From Streptomyces sp. DI166 (lineage in GTDB: Bacteria > Actinomycetota > Actinomycetes > Streptomycetales > Streptomycetaceae), in NCBI RefSeq assembly GCF_900091315.1, contig NZ_FLSP01000025.1:32516-96515 (forward strand): a DNA stretch of 64,000 nt. Reading direction: 5' to 3'. The stretch's first letter is position 1, and each line of letters starts with the position of its first letter. Under the pieces are notes generated by a model. That model saw only the letters and a list, made by a program, of their open reading frames with translations. It had not been told where the DNA came from and made no database searches. Made by a program: the position numbers and the translations under genes. Shown one piece after another: positions 8,136 to 19,321 of the stretch.

Positions 8136-8536
8136 TTTCGACTCCTGTGTACTTCCCGCAGGGCTCGAACCGCAAGTTCGGCCGGCGCCGCGCTGGCAAG
8201 CGCTCCGACCAGGGGGCCGCCGCTTCGGAGCCCTCAGCATGCTTCGCGTCGACGAGGAGACCGCGTAACACTACTGGCCGGGCCACCGCGTCGCCGCCCG
8301 CCATCTGCGGCAAGTCGGCAGGCACCCTAGGTCCTCGTGGTCCTGGCCCACTCCGAGAAGCAGGACGCCGGTCATGTCCTTGATTTCCGCGGCTGAGTGG
8401 CCCGCTGCGCCGAGGTTGGTCGGTACGCAGGCCCGGAGGCCGTGCGCGGTGACCTCATAGGCGACAAGTGAGCCAGGGACCGCGGAGCTTGACCGCGTGT
8501 CACGTAAGGAGAGGGATAACCGAGACCCTGCCCGCC
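8136..8536. other. 401-bp gap with no supported gene
   Basis: Open frames exist on both strands but none has a ribosome binding site or a recognisable product. A GGTTCGAGCCC string near 8165-8175 (reverse strand) resembles a tRNA T-loop, but no stems pair around it. I see nothing else here. Confidence 0.4.
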
Positions 8537-8710
8537 GTGTCGGCCGACACCGACGTCGTCGACGCCGAGCTGGACTACAACGACCCACCGAACCTCCCAG
8601 GCGTCCCGGTCGACACCAAACAGCTCACTCCCGAGGCCAACGAGGTGATGGCCAAATCCCGCTGCGCCAGAACCCGCCGCACCTACACCGAGCGCTGGAG
8701 GACATTCGCC
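8537..8710 (+). pseudogene. N-terminal fragment of a phage-type tyrosine integrase
   Basis: From GTG 8537 the frame reads VSADTDVVDAELDYNDPPNL, later LTPEANEVMAKSRCARTRRT and YTERWRTFA. This is the N-terminal arm and start of the core-binding domain seen in a widespread group of Streptomyces site-specific integrases. After TFA at 8710 the similarity stops: the following codons in any frame do not continue the core-binding or catalytic domain, so the R-H-R-Y residues are absent. It is a remnant of an element different from that of the integrase at 9919. Confidence 0.65.
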
Positions 8711-8984
8711 TACGGCAGACAAGAAAGATCACAGAAGCACTGGATAAGTGCGCGAGGGCATGTCAACGTACAACGTCCCGCAAAAATCCAGGCCAGGCGG
8801 TGCCATTGCTCGGCTGCGATCACTTCTCCGAAACCACTCGGATGGGCGTCGCGAGGTTGGCCCGCTGGCATGGCTCCACCTTGGGAGGCCCGTCTGTCTG
8901 AGTCTGCTATCCGATGCGCTCGCTTCACTTCCCCGGTGCTCTTTGCCCTCGGCGGCCTGAACGCCTGGATCGGCCGAAAGGCCG

Positions 8985-9275
8985 GTGACTACCCTGCGGT
9001 CTCCACGGGACTCTGTCTCTCCGTCTGCGCGGCCGGCCTTTTCGGTGAAGACCTCCTACAGCGAGGCTACCGCGACGATCGTGTCGTCCTCGCGCACGTG
9101 GCACGGCATCCGGGTGCAACAACACGGCAAGCGTGCCCTCGGGGCTCGCGAGCGCCGCGTCACGGTGAATCTCGACCGGCTCGCGGACGGCGGTCTGCTA
9201 ACGGTCGCCTCGGACGGCGCGCCCGTAGCCGCGCATTCGTACGCACTTCCCTCTGCCGGCGGGGAAGCCAGGTAG
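8985..9275 (+). CDS. Hypothetical protein, 96 aa, possibly a gene remnant
   Basis: GTG 8985 has GAAAGG a few bases upstream. The C-terminal half reads like protein (RVTVNLDRLADGGLLTVASD, then GAPVAAHSYALPSAGGEAR), and a strong terminator hairpin follows 34 bp after the stop, which supports a real transcript ending here. The N-terminal half is serine/arginine-rich and less convincing, so this may be the 3' end of a longer gene cut by deletion. No family is recognised. Confidence 0.4.
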   Translation: MTTLRSPRDSVSPSARPAFSVKTSYSEATATIVSSSRTWHGIRVQQHGKRALGARERRVTVNLDRLADGGLLTVASDGAPVAAHSYALPSAGGEAR

Positions 9276-9308
9276 GCGTTGGGCGCGTGACGCGGCGGGC
9301 AACATAGC

Positions 9309-9343
9309 CGACGATCGCCGGTTAGCCAAACCGGCGATCGTCG
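9309..9343 (+). terminator. 15-bp stem hairpin terminator
   Basis: CGACGATCGCCGGTT (9309-9323) pairs perfectly with AACCGGCGATCGTCG (9329-9343) around a 5-base loop. It lies just past the stop at 9275. Confidence 0.75.
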
Positions 9344-9557
9344 CGAACATGAAGGTGTTCGCTTTCGGCTGCGCTTGGCGGTGGAGTCGTGGCGGACGCG
9401 GGCGGCTTCGCGTTGCAAGAGGAGGCGCGGGGCAGCTCTGCTGCGGCGTATTGCCGTAGGCAGCGTGTGCCGCGCAGGTGGCCGTCCTGGCGCACTGCGC
9501 GAGGCGATGCTGCCGCGCCCCTGCCGCTCCTCGCTCTCCCCGCAAGGAAACCCTGCC

Positions 9558-9863
9558 ATGCACCGATCGGCGATACCGCCTGCCCCTGCAACTTCCGCCG
9601 TAGCCGTACGTACGGCCTTTCTGACCGTGAAAGACGCCGCCGATTACCTCGGCCTCTCACCTCACACCCTCTACGTCTGGCGCCATCGTCGGCAGGGACC
9701 CCCGAGCTTCCGCATGGGCCCTCGTGGTCGCGTCATGTACCGGGTGGAAGCCCTCGACGCCTGGGTCCGCGAGCAGGAGCAGGCTGACTCCCGCTCCAAC
9801 CCGGCCCTCAACCCGCTTAGTGCCCGGCCGCAGGAGCGTTCCGCCCGCATTACCGCTGCCTGA
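9558..9863 (+). CDS. xis: Excisionase / MerR-like HTH protein of an integrative element
   Basis: The product is 101 aa from ATG 9558, with AAGGAAA 7 bases upstream. Residues about 19-70 form an excisionase-type winged helix: FLTVKDAADYLGLSPHTLYV, then HRRQGPPSFRMGPRGRVMYR and VEALDAWVREQE. In actinomycete integrative elements such a gene lies directly before the integrase and directs excision by bending DNA at the attachment site. That is the layout here, with 55 bp between this stop and the integrase start. The C-terminal tail is arginine-rich and unstructured. Confidence 0.85.
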   Translation: MHRSAIPPAPATSAVAVRTAFLTVKDAADYLGLSPHTLYVWRHRRQGPPSFRMGPRGRVMYRVEALDAWVREQEQADSRSNPALNPLSARPQERSARITAA

Positions 9864-9918
9864 CTGCTCCCAAGCGCCGTAGAACGCCGTCGGCGCCCCC
9901 ATTGCAAAGGAGTTTCAA

Positions 9919-11166
9919 CTGGCTGGCTACATAGAAGACCGATGGCTGAAGAAGCGCCCGAATCCGAAAACCGGCAAACGCGATCGCACCGCCATGTACG
10001 GCAAGTGCACCCGCTACCGCGTCAAGGGCATTCCCGGCGTCAAGGACCGTTCCTTCGACGCCCTCCAGGACGCTAAAACATGGCTCGCCCAGGCCCAGAC
10101 CGATGCACGCCGAGGCGAGTTCGTCGATCCCCGCGATGGGGCCATCTCCCTTAAGGACTACATCGCAACGCATTGGTGGCCAACGCAGAGCGGTGACCCG
10201 TCCACGATCGAGCGGATCGAGCAGAGGGTCCGGCGGCACATCGTCCCCCACCTGGGTACTCAGCCGCTCAACGCCATCGGGACGGAAGTCCTGCGCCACT
10301 GGAAAAAGCGGTTGGAGAAGGACCTCGGTCCGACCTCGATCCGTCTTGTCTGGGCAACGCTCTCCAGCGTCCTCCAGGCTGCCGTCGAGGACCGTCGCCT
10401 CGGGCGTAACCCATGTCGGTCCAGCACGGTCGGTCCTCCGGCCGCGACCCCCGGCAGGGTTGACGCGTGGCTGCCTGAACGGGTGCTGGCCGTACGGGAG
10501 GCTCTGCCGGACCGCTACCGGCTCCTCCTTGTGATTGGAGCGGGTCTCGGGCTCCGCCAAGGGGAGGCGCTCGGGCTCGCAGCAGATGACATCGACTTCG
10601 AGAAGGGAGTCGTGCACGTCCGGCGGCAGGTCAAGATGGTGCGAACGAAGCTGTGTTTCGCGCTCCCCAAGGGGCGCAAGGTCCGCGATGTGCCGCTGCC
10701 GTCCAGCGTGGCCCGGGCCATCCGGCAGCACATGGAGCAGTTCGCGCCGGTGCCGGTGACGCTGCCCTGGGACGACCCGACTCCGGCCGAGACGCCGGTG
10801 GAGGCCAAGCACCGGCGGCCGAGGACCTATGACCTCTTGGTGACGGGACGCGAGCGGAAGGCCATCAACCGGAACTACTTCAACTCCTACGTGTGGAAGC
10901 CCGCTCTGGCAACGGCGGGCGTGATCGCCCCGCTGGACGAGGGCAGCACCGACGGTGCTCGCGTGTGGGAGCCGTCCCGGGAGCACGGCTTCCACGCCCT
11001 CCGCCACTTCTACGCCTCCGAAGAACTGGAGGCTGGCGAATCGATAGTCTCCCTGGCGCGCTGGCTGGGGCACTCCGACCCTGGGTTCACGCTGCGGAAG
11101 TACTCCCACTTCTTGCCCCGAGCCGGCGCACGGGGCAGTGCCGCCATCGACGCGATCTTCGCGTAG
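9919..11166 (+). CDS. int: Tyrosine site-specific integrase, apparent CTG start
   Basis: The product is 415 aa if it begins at CTG 9919, which reads (M)AGYIEDRWLKKRPNPKTGK, the usual N-terminus of this Streptomyces integrase group. AAAGGAG at 9906-9912 is ideally spaced for this CTG, whereas the first ATG (9994) would remove 25 conserved residues and has no such site. The SAM-like core-binding domain spans about residues 70-160. Catalytic residues are intact: R213 (GLRQGEALGL), H359 and R362 (HALRHFY), H385 (GHSDP) and Y395 (RKYSHF). It should recombine attP with a chromosomal attB, helped by the Xis upstream. No replication or transfer genes remain nearby. Confidence 0.9.
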   Translation: MAGYIEDRWLKKRPNPKTGKRDRTAMYGKCTRYRVKGIPGVKDRSFDALQDAKTWLAQAQTDARRGEFVDPRDGAISLKDYIATHWWPTQSGDPSTIERIEQRVRRHIVPHLGTQPLNAIGTEVLRHWKKRLEKDLGPTSIRLVWATLSSVLQAAVEDRRLGRNPCRSSTVGPPAATPGRVDAWLPERVLAVREALPDRYRLLLVIGAGLGLRQGEALGLAADDIDFEKGVVHVRRQVKMVRTKLCFALPKGRKVRDVPLPSSVARAIRQHMEQFAPVPVTLPWDDPTPAETPVEAKHRRPRTYDLLVTGRERKAINRNYFNSYVWKPALATAGVIAPLDEGSTDGARVWEPSREHGFHALRHFYASEELEAGESIVSLARWLGHSDPGFTLRKYSHFLPRAGARGSAAIDAIFA

Positions 11167-11225
11167 CCGCGGCTGGTCGGCAGAGCCCGTGGAGCGGTGG
11201 CTCATAGCCCGCCGCAAGCCCAAAG

Positions 11226-11245
11226 TCCCAGAGAAATCCCAGAGA
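11226..11245. repeat. Tandem direct repeat TCCCAGAGA next to the integrase gene
   Basis: TCCCAGAGA occurs at 11226-11234 and again at 11237-11245, an 11-bp period, 60 bp past the integrase stop. Helically phased short repeats beside int are typical of arm-type integrase binding sites or an att junction; this role is inferred. Confidence 0.4.
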
Positions 11246-11304
11246 TGCCGCCGCACCCCTCCCTGACCTGCTAAGTAGCAGGTCAGACGGGGTGCGGCGG
11301 CATC
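11244..11304. terminator. 26-bp bidirectional hairpin between int and murA2
   Basis: GATGCCGCCGCACCCC (11244-11259) pairs with 11289-11304, and CTGACCTGCT (11263-11272) pairs with AGCAGGTCAG (11277-11286), around an AAGT loop with a small TCC/AC bulge. It separates two convergent genes, so it can stop both transcripts. Confidence 0.8.
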
Positions 11305-11310
11305 CTCACG

Positions 11311-12840
11311 TCAAATGTCCCGGAAGATCTCGATCTGCGCCCCGATCGAGTTGAGCCGCTCCGCGAGATCCTCGTAACCCCGGTTGATGACGTACACGTT
11401 GCGGAGCACTGACGTGCCCTCCGCCGCCATCATCGCCAGGAGGACGACCACCGCCGGGCGAAGGGCCGGTGGGCACATCATTTCGGCGGCGCGCCAGCGG
11501 GTGGGGCCCTCGACCAGGACGCGGTGGGGGTCCAGGAGCTGGAGGCGGCCGCCGAGGCGGTTGAGGTCGGTCAGGTAGATGGCGCGGTTGTCGTAGACCC
11601 AGTCGTGGATCAGAGTCTTGCCGGAGGCGACGGCCGCGATCGCCGCGAAGAACGGCACGTTGTCGATGTTCAGGCCCGGGAACGGCATGGGGTGGATCTT
11701 GTCGATCGGCGCCTCCAGCTTGGAGGGCCGGACCGTGAGGTCCACCAGGCGGGTACGGCCGTTGTCGGCGACGTACTCGGGCGTGCGGTCGTGGTCGAGG
11801 CCCATCTCCTCCAGGACCGCCAGCTCGATCTCCAGGAACTCGATGGGCACCCGGCGCACGGTCAGTTCGGACTCCGTCACCACCGCCGCCGCCAGCAGGC
11901 TCATCGCCTCCACCGGGTCCTCGGAGGGGGAGTAGTCAACGTCCACGTCGATGGTGGGGACGCCGTGCACGGTGAGCGTGGTCGTGCCGATGCCCTCGAC
12001 CTTCACGCCCAGCGCCTCCAGGAAGAAGCACAGGTCCTGGACCATGTAGTTGGAGGAGGCGTTGCGGATGACCGTCACGCCGTCGTGGCGGGCGGCGGCC
12101 AGGAGGGCGTTCTCGGTCACGGTGTCGCCGCGCTCGGTCAGCACGATCGGGCGGTCCGGGGAGATCGAGCGGTCCACCTGGGCGTGGTACAGGCCCTCGG
12201 TCGCCGCGATGTCCAGACCGAACCGGCGCAGCGCGATCATGTGCGGCTCGATGGTGCGCGTACCGAGGTCGCAACCGCCCGCGTAGGGCAGCTTGAAGGC
12301 GTCCATACGGTGCAGCAGCGGGCCCAGGAACATGATGATGGAGCGGGTCCGGACGGCGGCCTCGGCGTCGATGGCGGCCATGTCCAGCTCGGCCGGCGGC
12401 ACCAGTTCCAGGTCGACGCCGTCGTTGATCCAGCGGGTGCGCACACCGATGGACTGCAGGACCTCCAGCAGCCGGTAGACCTCCTCGATCCGCGCCACCC
12501 GGCGCAGCACCGTGCGCCCCTTGTTGAGCAGGGAGGCGCACAGCAGGGCCACGCACGCGTTCTTGCTGGTCTTCACATCGATGGCGCCGGAGAGACGACG
12601 GCCGCCCACCACCCGGAGATGCATCGGACCCGCGTAACCCAGGGACACGATCTCGCTGTCCAGGGCCTCACCGATTCGGGCGATCATCTCAAGGCTGATG
12701 TTCTGGTTGCCGCGCTCGATCCGGTTGACGGCGCTCTGAGAGGTGCCGAGCGCCTCGGCCAGCTGCGTCTGTGTCCAGCCCCGGTGTTGCCGGGCGTCAC
12801 GGATGAGCTTTCCGATACGTACGAGGTAGTCGTCTGCCAT
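11311..12840 (-). CDS. murA2: HTH-UDP-N-acetylglucosamine 1-carboxyvinyltransferase fusion
   Basis: The product is 509 aa. Residues 5-65 are an XRE/Cro helix-turn-helix (IRDARQHRGWTQTQLAEAL, then TSQSAVNRIERG). Residues 74-509 are a full EPSP-synthase-fold MurA domain: K93-N94 (KTSKNA), the reactive-loop cysteine C190 (GGCDLGTRTIEPH), and the C-terminal EDLAERLNSIGAQIE. MurA transfers enolpyruvate to UDP-GlcNAc, the first committed step of peptidoglycan synthesis. The fusion corresponds to what I remember as SCO5998, a second MurA beside the housekeeping one. Intact catalytic residues suggest both activity and DNA binding. A palindrome 13-28 bp before the start may be its own operator. Confidence 0.9.
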   Translation of the reverse strand: MADDYLVRIGKLIRDARQHRGWTQTQLAEALGTSQSAVNRIERGNQNISLEMIARIGEALDSEIVSLGYAGPMHLRVVGGRRLSGAIDVKTSKNACVALLCASLLNKGRTVLRRVARIEEVYRLLEVLQSIGVRTRWINDGVDLELVPPAELDMAAIDAEAAVRTRSIIMFLGPLLHRMDAFKLPYAGGCDLGTRTIEPHMIALRRFGLDIAATEGLYHAQVDRSISPDRPIVLTERGDTVTENALLAAARHDGVTVIRNASSNYMVQDLCFFLEALGVKVEGIGTTTLTVHGVPTIDVDVDYSPSEDPVEAMSLLAAAVVTESELTVRRVPIEFLEIELAVLEEMGLDHDRTPEYVADNGRTRLVDLTVRPSKLEAPIDKIHPMPFPGLNIDNVPFFAAIAAVASGKTLIHDWVYDNRAIYLTDLNRLGGRLQLLDPHRVLVEGPTRWRAAEMMCPPALRPAVVVLLAMMAAEGTSVLRNVYVINRGYEDLAERLNSIGAQIEIFRDI

Positions 12841-12852
12841 GGGGTTGAGGCT

Positions 12853-12868
12853 ATCTCAGATATGAGAT
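12853..12868. promoter_or_regulatory. Palindrome upstream of murA2
   Basis: ATCTCA-GATA-TGAGAT lies 13 bp before the murA2 start, in its leader or promoter. The half-sites match those of the acnA-side palindrome at 13682-13699 except at the inner base. Candidate operator for the HTH of the MurA2 fusion. Confidence 0.5.
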
Positions 12869-12980
12869 GGCGCCTCCCGTGGGGGCCGTTCGGGTGAAGG
12901 GGTGTCAAAGTCGCCTGGTGGTACGGGAGGCGGCCATGGGGCAGCTCCGGGAAAATCGCCTGATGACCGTTTACGTCCAA

Positions 12981-13601
12981 CTATGTCGACTTGGCGTACT
13001 GGGGGCCGTAGACGAACGCTGGGTCGAACGTGATCGACATCACCGGTTCGGCCGAGTCCACCGGCACCTCCGGTCCCACGCGGTACCGGTGCCGCCTCGC
13101 CTCCCCGGTCTCCGGCGGCGACCGCACCTCCAGCACCCCGGGCTCCGGGCAGTGCCAGGTCAGGAGTTGCGCATCCTCCATGAAGGCGTTCGTCACGCTC
13201 GCCCAGCCTGTGCCGTCGGCGCGGAGTTCGAAGTCGGAGCACTCCATCACGCCGTAGTCGAAGGGCACGGTGCTCCAGTGGCCGAGGAGGCTCTCGTCGA
13301 GGCCCGTGCGCGGGTCCCGGGCGTCGCGCTCGGCGAGATCCGTCCTGGCCGCGAGGTCGGCGGTGCCCACGGCGACCACGCGCGTGCCGTGCAGGAGGAC
13401 GCCGACGCCGTGCTCCGGGTTCCGGAGGCAGTCCAGGGCGATGCCGGTGTAGGGCACGCCCTCGCGGGTGACTCGAAGCTCGTGGACCGCTCTGACGGTG
13501 GCCAGGTCCTCCGCCTGCTCCTTCTCTTCAGGGTCGAGCATCGCGTAGTGCGCCTGGAGCGAACGCCAGAGACTGTGGGGCAGTGGGGTGGTGTGCTTCA
13601 T
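12981..13601 (-). CDS. Hypothetical protein, 206 aa
   Basis: ATG 13601 gives MKHTTPLPHSLWRSLQAHY; a TTG at 13640 is in frame but less likely. The protein contains a short helical N-terminus, then a beta-rich body (GVGVLLHGTRVVAVGTADLA, then VPFDYGVMECSDFELRADG) and ends near DPAFVYGPQYAKST. The lack of a signal peptide indicates a cytoplasmic protein. I do not recognise the family and see no catalytic motif. It is divergent from acnA with 226 bp between, so the acnA palindrome and iron box also lie upstream of this gene. Confidence 0.65.
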   Translation of the reverse strand: MKHTTPLPHSLWRSLQAHYAMLDPEEKEQAEDLATVRAVHELRVTREGVPYTGIALDCLRNPEHGVGVLLHGTRVVAVGTADLAARTDLAERDARDPRTGLDESLLGHWSTVPFDYGVMECSDFELRADGTGWASVTNAFMEDAQLLTWHCPEPGVLEVRSPPETGEARRHRYRVGPEVPVDSAEPVMSITFDPAFVYGPQYAKST

Positions 13602-13681
13602 GAGTACAGGAGCACACCATGGCGTGCCGGGCAGCGGCAAGCAGGGCCGGGCATGACCATCCGGCCCCCATGTACTAGAGT

Positions 13682-13699
13682 TATCTCGACATCGAGATA
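13682..13699. promoter_or_regulatory. Palindrome upstream of acnA
   Basis: TATCTCG-ACAT-CGAGATA is a perfect 7-bp inverted repeat 129 bp before the acnA start. Its core ATCTC-N6-GAGAT is shared with the site in front of murA2. Likely a repressor or activator site. Confidence 0.5.
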
Positions 13700-13740
13700 T
13701 CTGCCGAGGCGTACCGCAGCCGCCACCTAGTAAGGGTTAC

Positions 13741-16545
<2,805 letters not shown>

Positions 16546-16564
16546 GCGGTACGGCACGGCACTT

Positions 16565-16601
16565 GAGGGCCGCATCCCCGTTCACCGGGGGTGCGGCCCT
16601 C
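16565..16601. terminator. Terminator between acnA and the 16607 gene
   Basis: GAGGGCCGCA (16565-16574) pairs with TGCGGCCCTC (16592-16601), continued by six more pairs around a 5-base loop. It serves the convergent genes on both sides. Confidence 0.8.
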
Positions 16602-16606
16602 CGCCG

Positions 16607-17290
16607 TCACCCGCCCGCCCACGGCCCGGGAACGGCCTCGCGTACGGCGTCCAGGGCCTCGGGCGTCCGCCCCCGCACGTCGATCCACGCGCCGCCACCG
16701 GCGACCCGGACGAGCGCGTCGGGCCCGCTGAACCACCGGAAGTCCTGGCCCACGGCAGGCAGTTCGTCGTACAGCCGCTCCAACTCGGGGACGGCGTCCG
16801 GGCTTTCCGCGTGATCCGAGAGTCCGTCCTCCAGCATTAGCACCTCGGACATGACCATCGCCAGCAGGGCCACGGACAGACTGGGCTCGTGCGGCTCCCA
16901 CCGCGCCACCGGCGAGGTGTCCGGCCGCCGCACGGTAGCGGGATCGGCGTCGCCGAGATCCGCCACCGGTACACCCCAGCAGGCGCGGTCCTGGTTCGCC
17001 ACCCGGTACACGAGCGTGCCGTCGGCGACGTACAGCTCCTCGGGCGCAAGGAACGTGTCGTGATTGCCGGTCAGATCCCGCCGCCGCCCGAACAGTACGT
17101 ACGCCTCGCACAGCGCCGCGGGCAGCCCCACCCCCAACCGTCGCCCCGCCGCGCCGACTTCCTCCACCCCGAACCCGTCCCCGGCGCGCAGGGGCCGCCC
17201 CCAGTAGGCCGCGAACTCCCGAACGAACCGCCAGGCCACCCCCCGATCCCGAGGCGCTTCGGCCAGGGCCCGCTGCATATCGAAGGTCAT
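16607..17290 (-). CDS. SMI1/KNR4-like protein
   Basis: The product is 227 aa. The N-terminal part has a SUKH/SMI1-KNR4-like pattern: VEEVGAAGRRLGVGLPAALC, then EAYVLFGRRRDLTGNHDTFL and APEELYVADGTLVYRVANQD. This fold is common in immunity proteins and in cytoplasmic proteins of unknown role. The C-terminal half is less conserved (GQDFRWFSGPDALVRVAGGG). No toxin gene is adjacent, so an immunity role is not supported by context. It lies 28 bp downstream of the Uma2-type gene in the same direction and may be cotranscribed with it. The start fits, although the ribosome binding site is weak. Confidence 0.6.
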   Translation of the reverse strand: MTFDMQRALAEAPRDRGVAWRFVREFAAYWGRPLRAGDGFGVEEVGAAGRRLGVGLPAALCEAYVLFGRRRDLTGNHDTFLAPEELYVADGTLVYRVANQDRACWGVPVADLGDADPATVRRPDTSPVARWEPHEPSLSVALLAMVMSEVLMLEDGLSDHAESPDAVPELERLYDELPAVGQDFRWFSGPDALVRVAGGGAWIDVRGRTPEALDAVREAVPGPWAGG

Positions 17291-17318
17291 GCCCGTACGG
17301 TACGCGTCCGGCGCGCGG

Positions 17319-17921
17319 TCAGAAGCCGAGTACGGCGTCCAGGTCGACCTCCACGGGGAAGGGGAGTTCGGTGACGAGCTTGCCGTGGTGCACCGGGTGC
17401 ATGGGAGCGGGGATGTAGGACTGGGTGTCGGCGTTCAGCCAGTACTCGTGCACGGCGAGTGTCCTGTCGCGTTCGAGCTCCGCGCGCCAGTAGCAGGCGA
17501 CCTTGCTCGCGGCGAAGAGAGCGGGCTTGCGTACGCGGTCGTCCTGGCGGGAGCCGGGGGAGACGACCTCCACGACAAGGGCGACCTTCCGTACGGGGAC
17601 ACACTCGACCTCGAAGAAGTCCAACTGCCGAGGGTCAAAGACGATCACGTCGGGCTTGGGGGTGTTCTGGTCGTCGACCATGACACACTGCTCGGCCACT
17701 ACTTCGTACGGCGCGGATCGCGCCGCGTCCAGGGCGGCGGCCAGCCTGTCCCGAACCCGGTTGTGCCAGAACTTGGTCTGTCCCCGAACCACGATCCGCC
17801 CATCCACGAGTTCCCAGTCGAAGGGCAGCTCCAAGTGCTTGACCTGGTCGAAGGTCCAGCCGTCGGCCGGGGGAAACATCCAGGTGTCCTCGGTGGCCCG
17901 TCCGTGCTGGGGTGTGGTCAT
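17319..17921 (-). CDS. Uma2-family (DUF820) putative nuclease
   Basis: The product is 200 aa from ATG 17921, chosen for the GGGAG 6 bases before it; an ATG at 17933 is an alternative. The restriction-endonuclease-like fold of the Uma2/DUF820 family is seen in LELPFDWELVDGRIVVRG, then PKPDVIVFDPRQ (the metal-binding D of the PD-x motif) and VALVVEVVSPGSRQDD (the E/D-x-K-like strand), then KPALFAASKVACYW. Many paralogues occur in Streptomyces and cyanobacteria, and no biological substrate has been settled. Here the gene stands alone with the SMI1-like gene downstream. Confidence 0.8.
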   Translation of the reverse strand: MTTPQHGRATEDTWMFPPADGWTFDQVKHLELPFDWELVDGRIVVRGQTKFWHNRVRDRLAAALDAARSAPYEVVAEQCVMVDDQNTPKPDVIVFDPRQLDFFEVECVPVRKVALVVEVVSPGSRQDDRVRKPALFAASKVACYWRAELERDRTLAVHEYWLNADTQSYIPAPMHPVHHGKLVTELPFPVEVDLDAVLGF

Positions 17922-18082
17922 CACTGCTCCCATGGCCGCCAGTGTGGATGCCGATACGCGGCGTGATCGTACGTACGAAGGTACCGCCACTCGATCCGGC
18001 GAGCCATGAACACACCCTTGACGCCCCTGCGCCGGCCGTTTACAACCGCCCCCCGGCGCGCTACTTTCCGATTCAAGTGAGG

Positions 18083-18096
18083 TGGGAGCGCTCCCA
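18083..18096. promoter_or_regulatory. CebR operator
   Basis: TGGGAGCGCTCCCA is an exact match to the 14-bp palindrome bound by CebR, the cellobiose/cellotriose-responsive LacI repressor of Streptomyces. It lies 90 bp before the LPMO start and implies induction by cello-oligosaccharides. Confidence 0.9.
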
Positions 18097-18185
18097 CTAT
18101 TGGTGGACCGGAACCCGCCCGGGGTGCTCCCGCCTCACCCGCATCCCGTGGCACCCGTACCCCGAGGGAAGGGAACTGAAATGTC

Positions 18186-19280
18186 ATGATCCTGACAAAA
18201 CCGCCCGCGCCCGACAGGCCCCCGCGACGATTAGCGCTCGCCCTCCGTGCCCATGCCCTCTTCCTGGTCCTCGTCTCGCTGCTCGCCACCGTCCCCGCGA
18301 TCGCGCTCGTCGTGTCGGCCGGGGTGGAGGCGGAGGCGCACGGGACGCCGATGAAGCCGGGCAGCCGTACCTTCCTGTGCTGGCAGGACGGGCTGACCGA
18401 CGCCGGGGAGATCAAGCCGGTCAACCCGGCCTGCAAGGCGGCTCAGCAGGTCAGCGGGACGACCCCGTTCTACAACTGGTTCTCCGTGCTGCGCTCCGAC
18501 GGCGCCGGCCGCACCCGTGGCTTCGTGCCGGACGGCGAGCTGTGCAGCGGCGGCAACACCAACTTCACCGGCTTCAACCAGCCCCGCGACGACTGGCCGC
18601 TGACCCATCTCACCTCGGGCGCGACCGTCGACTTCTCCTACAACGCCTGGGCCGCGCACCCGGGTTGGTTCTACGTGTACATCACCAAGGACGGCTTCGA
18701 TCCGACCTGGCCGCTCACCTGGGACGACATCGAGGAGCAGCCGTTCCTGAGCGTGGACCACCCGCCGCTGAACGGCTCCCCGGGCACCGTCGAGGCCAAC
18801 TACTCCTGGACCGGACAGCTCCCGGCGAACAAGTCCGGCCGCCACATCATCTACATGGTCTGGCAGCGCTCGGACAGCGCCGAGACGTTCTACTCCTGCT
18901 CCGACATCGTCTTCGACGGCGGCAACGGCGAGGTCACCGGCATCAAGGAGCCCGGCAACCCGACCGAGCCGGTCCCGGGCACCTGTACCGCCACCCGCAG
19001 GACCACCGGCAGTTGGAGCGGCGGCTACCAGTCCGAGGTGACCGTGACCAACTCCGGCGACGTCCCCATGCTCGGCTGGATGGTCGACTGGACCCTCCCG
19101 AGCGGCCAGACGGTCGACAGCCTCTGGAACGGCACCCCGACCTACAACGGCCAGTCCGTGATGGTTCACAACGCCGACTGGAACGGCTCGCTCGACCCGG
19201 GCGAGAGCACCACCTTCGGCTACGTCGTCACAGGGGACGGGGGTGATACGGCCGCCGAGCTGCCCTGCCGGGTCGGCTGA
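18186..19280 (+). CDS. Secreted AA10 lytic polysaccharide monooxygenase with CBM2
   Basis: The product is 364 aa. A signal peptide with a basic n-region and a hydrophobic stretch (residues 23-47) should be cut before H52 in AEAHGTPM, which leaves histidine 1 of the copper histidine brace. The second histidine is H158 in NAWAAHPGW. The catalytic domain spans about 52-240, and a C-terminal family-2 carbohydrate-binding module begins near 265 (TGSWSGGYQSEVTVTNSG), bounded by cysteines. Such enzymes oxidatively cleave crystalline cellulose or chitin outside the cell. The CebR box upstream points to cellulose. The ATG sits about 11 bases after an AAGGGA. Confidence 0.9.
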   Translation: MILTKPPAPDRPPRRLALALRAHALFLVLVSLLATVPAIALVVSAGVEAEAHGTPMKPGSRTFLCWQDGLTDAGEIKPVNPACKAAQQVSGTTPFYNWFSVLRSDGAGRTRGFVPDGELCSGGNTNFTGFNQPRDDWPLTHLTSGATVDFSYNAWAAHPGWFYVYITKDGFDPTWPLTWDDIEEQPFLSVDHPPLNGSPGTVEANYSWTGQLPANKSGRHIIYMVWQRSDSAETFYSCSDIVFDGGNGEVTGIKEPGNPTEPVPGTCTATRRTTGSWSGGYQSEVTVTNSGDVPMLGWMVDWTLPSGQTVDSLWNGTPTYNGQSVMVHNADWNGSLDPGESTTFGYVVTGDGGDTAAELPCRVG

Positions 19281-19321
19281 GAGACGCCTCGCAGAGATCG
19301 GTCAGGGGATGGAAACTTGCG

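Noticed and set aside
8150..8190. tRNA T-loop-like GGTTCGAGCCC on the reverse strand
   Set aside because: The flanking bases do not form a 5-bp T stem, and no acceptor, D or anticodon stems are found.
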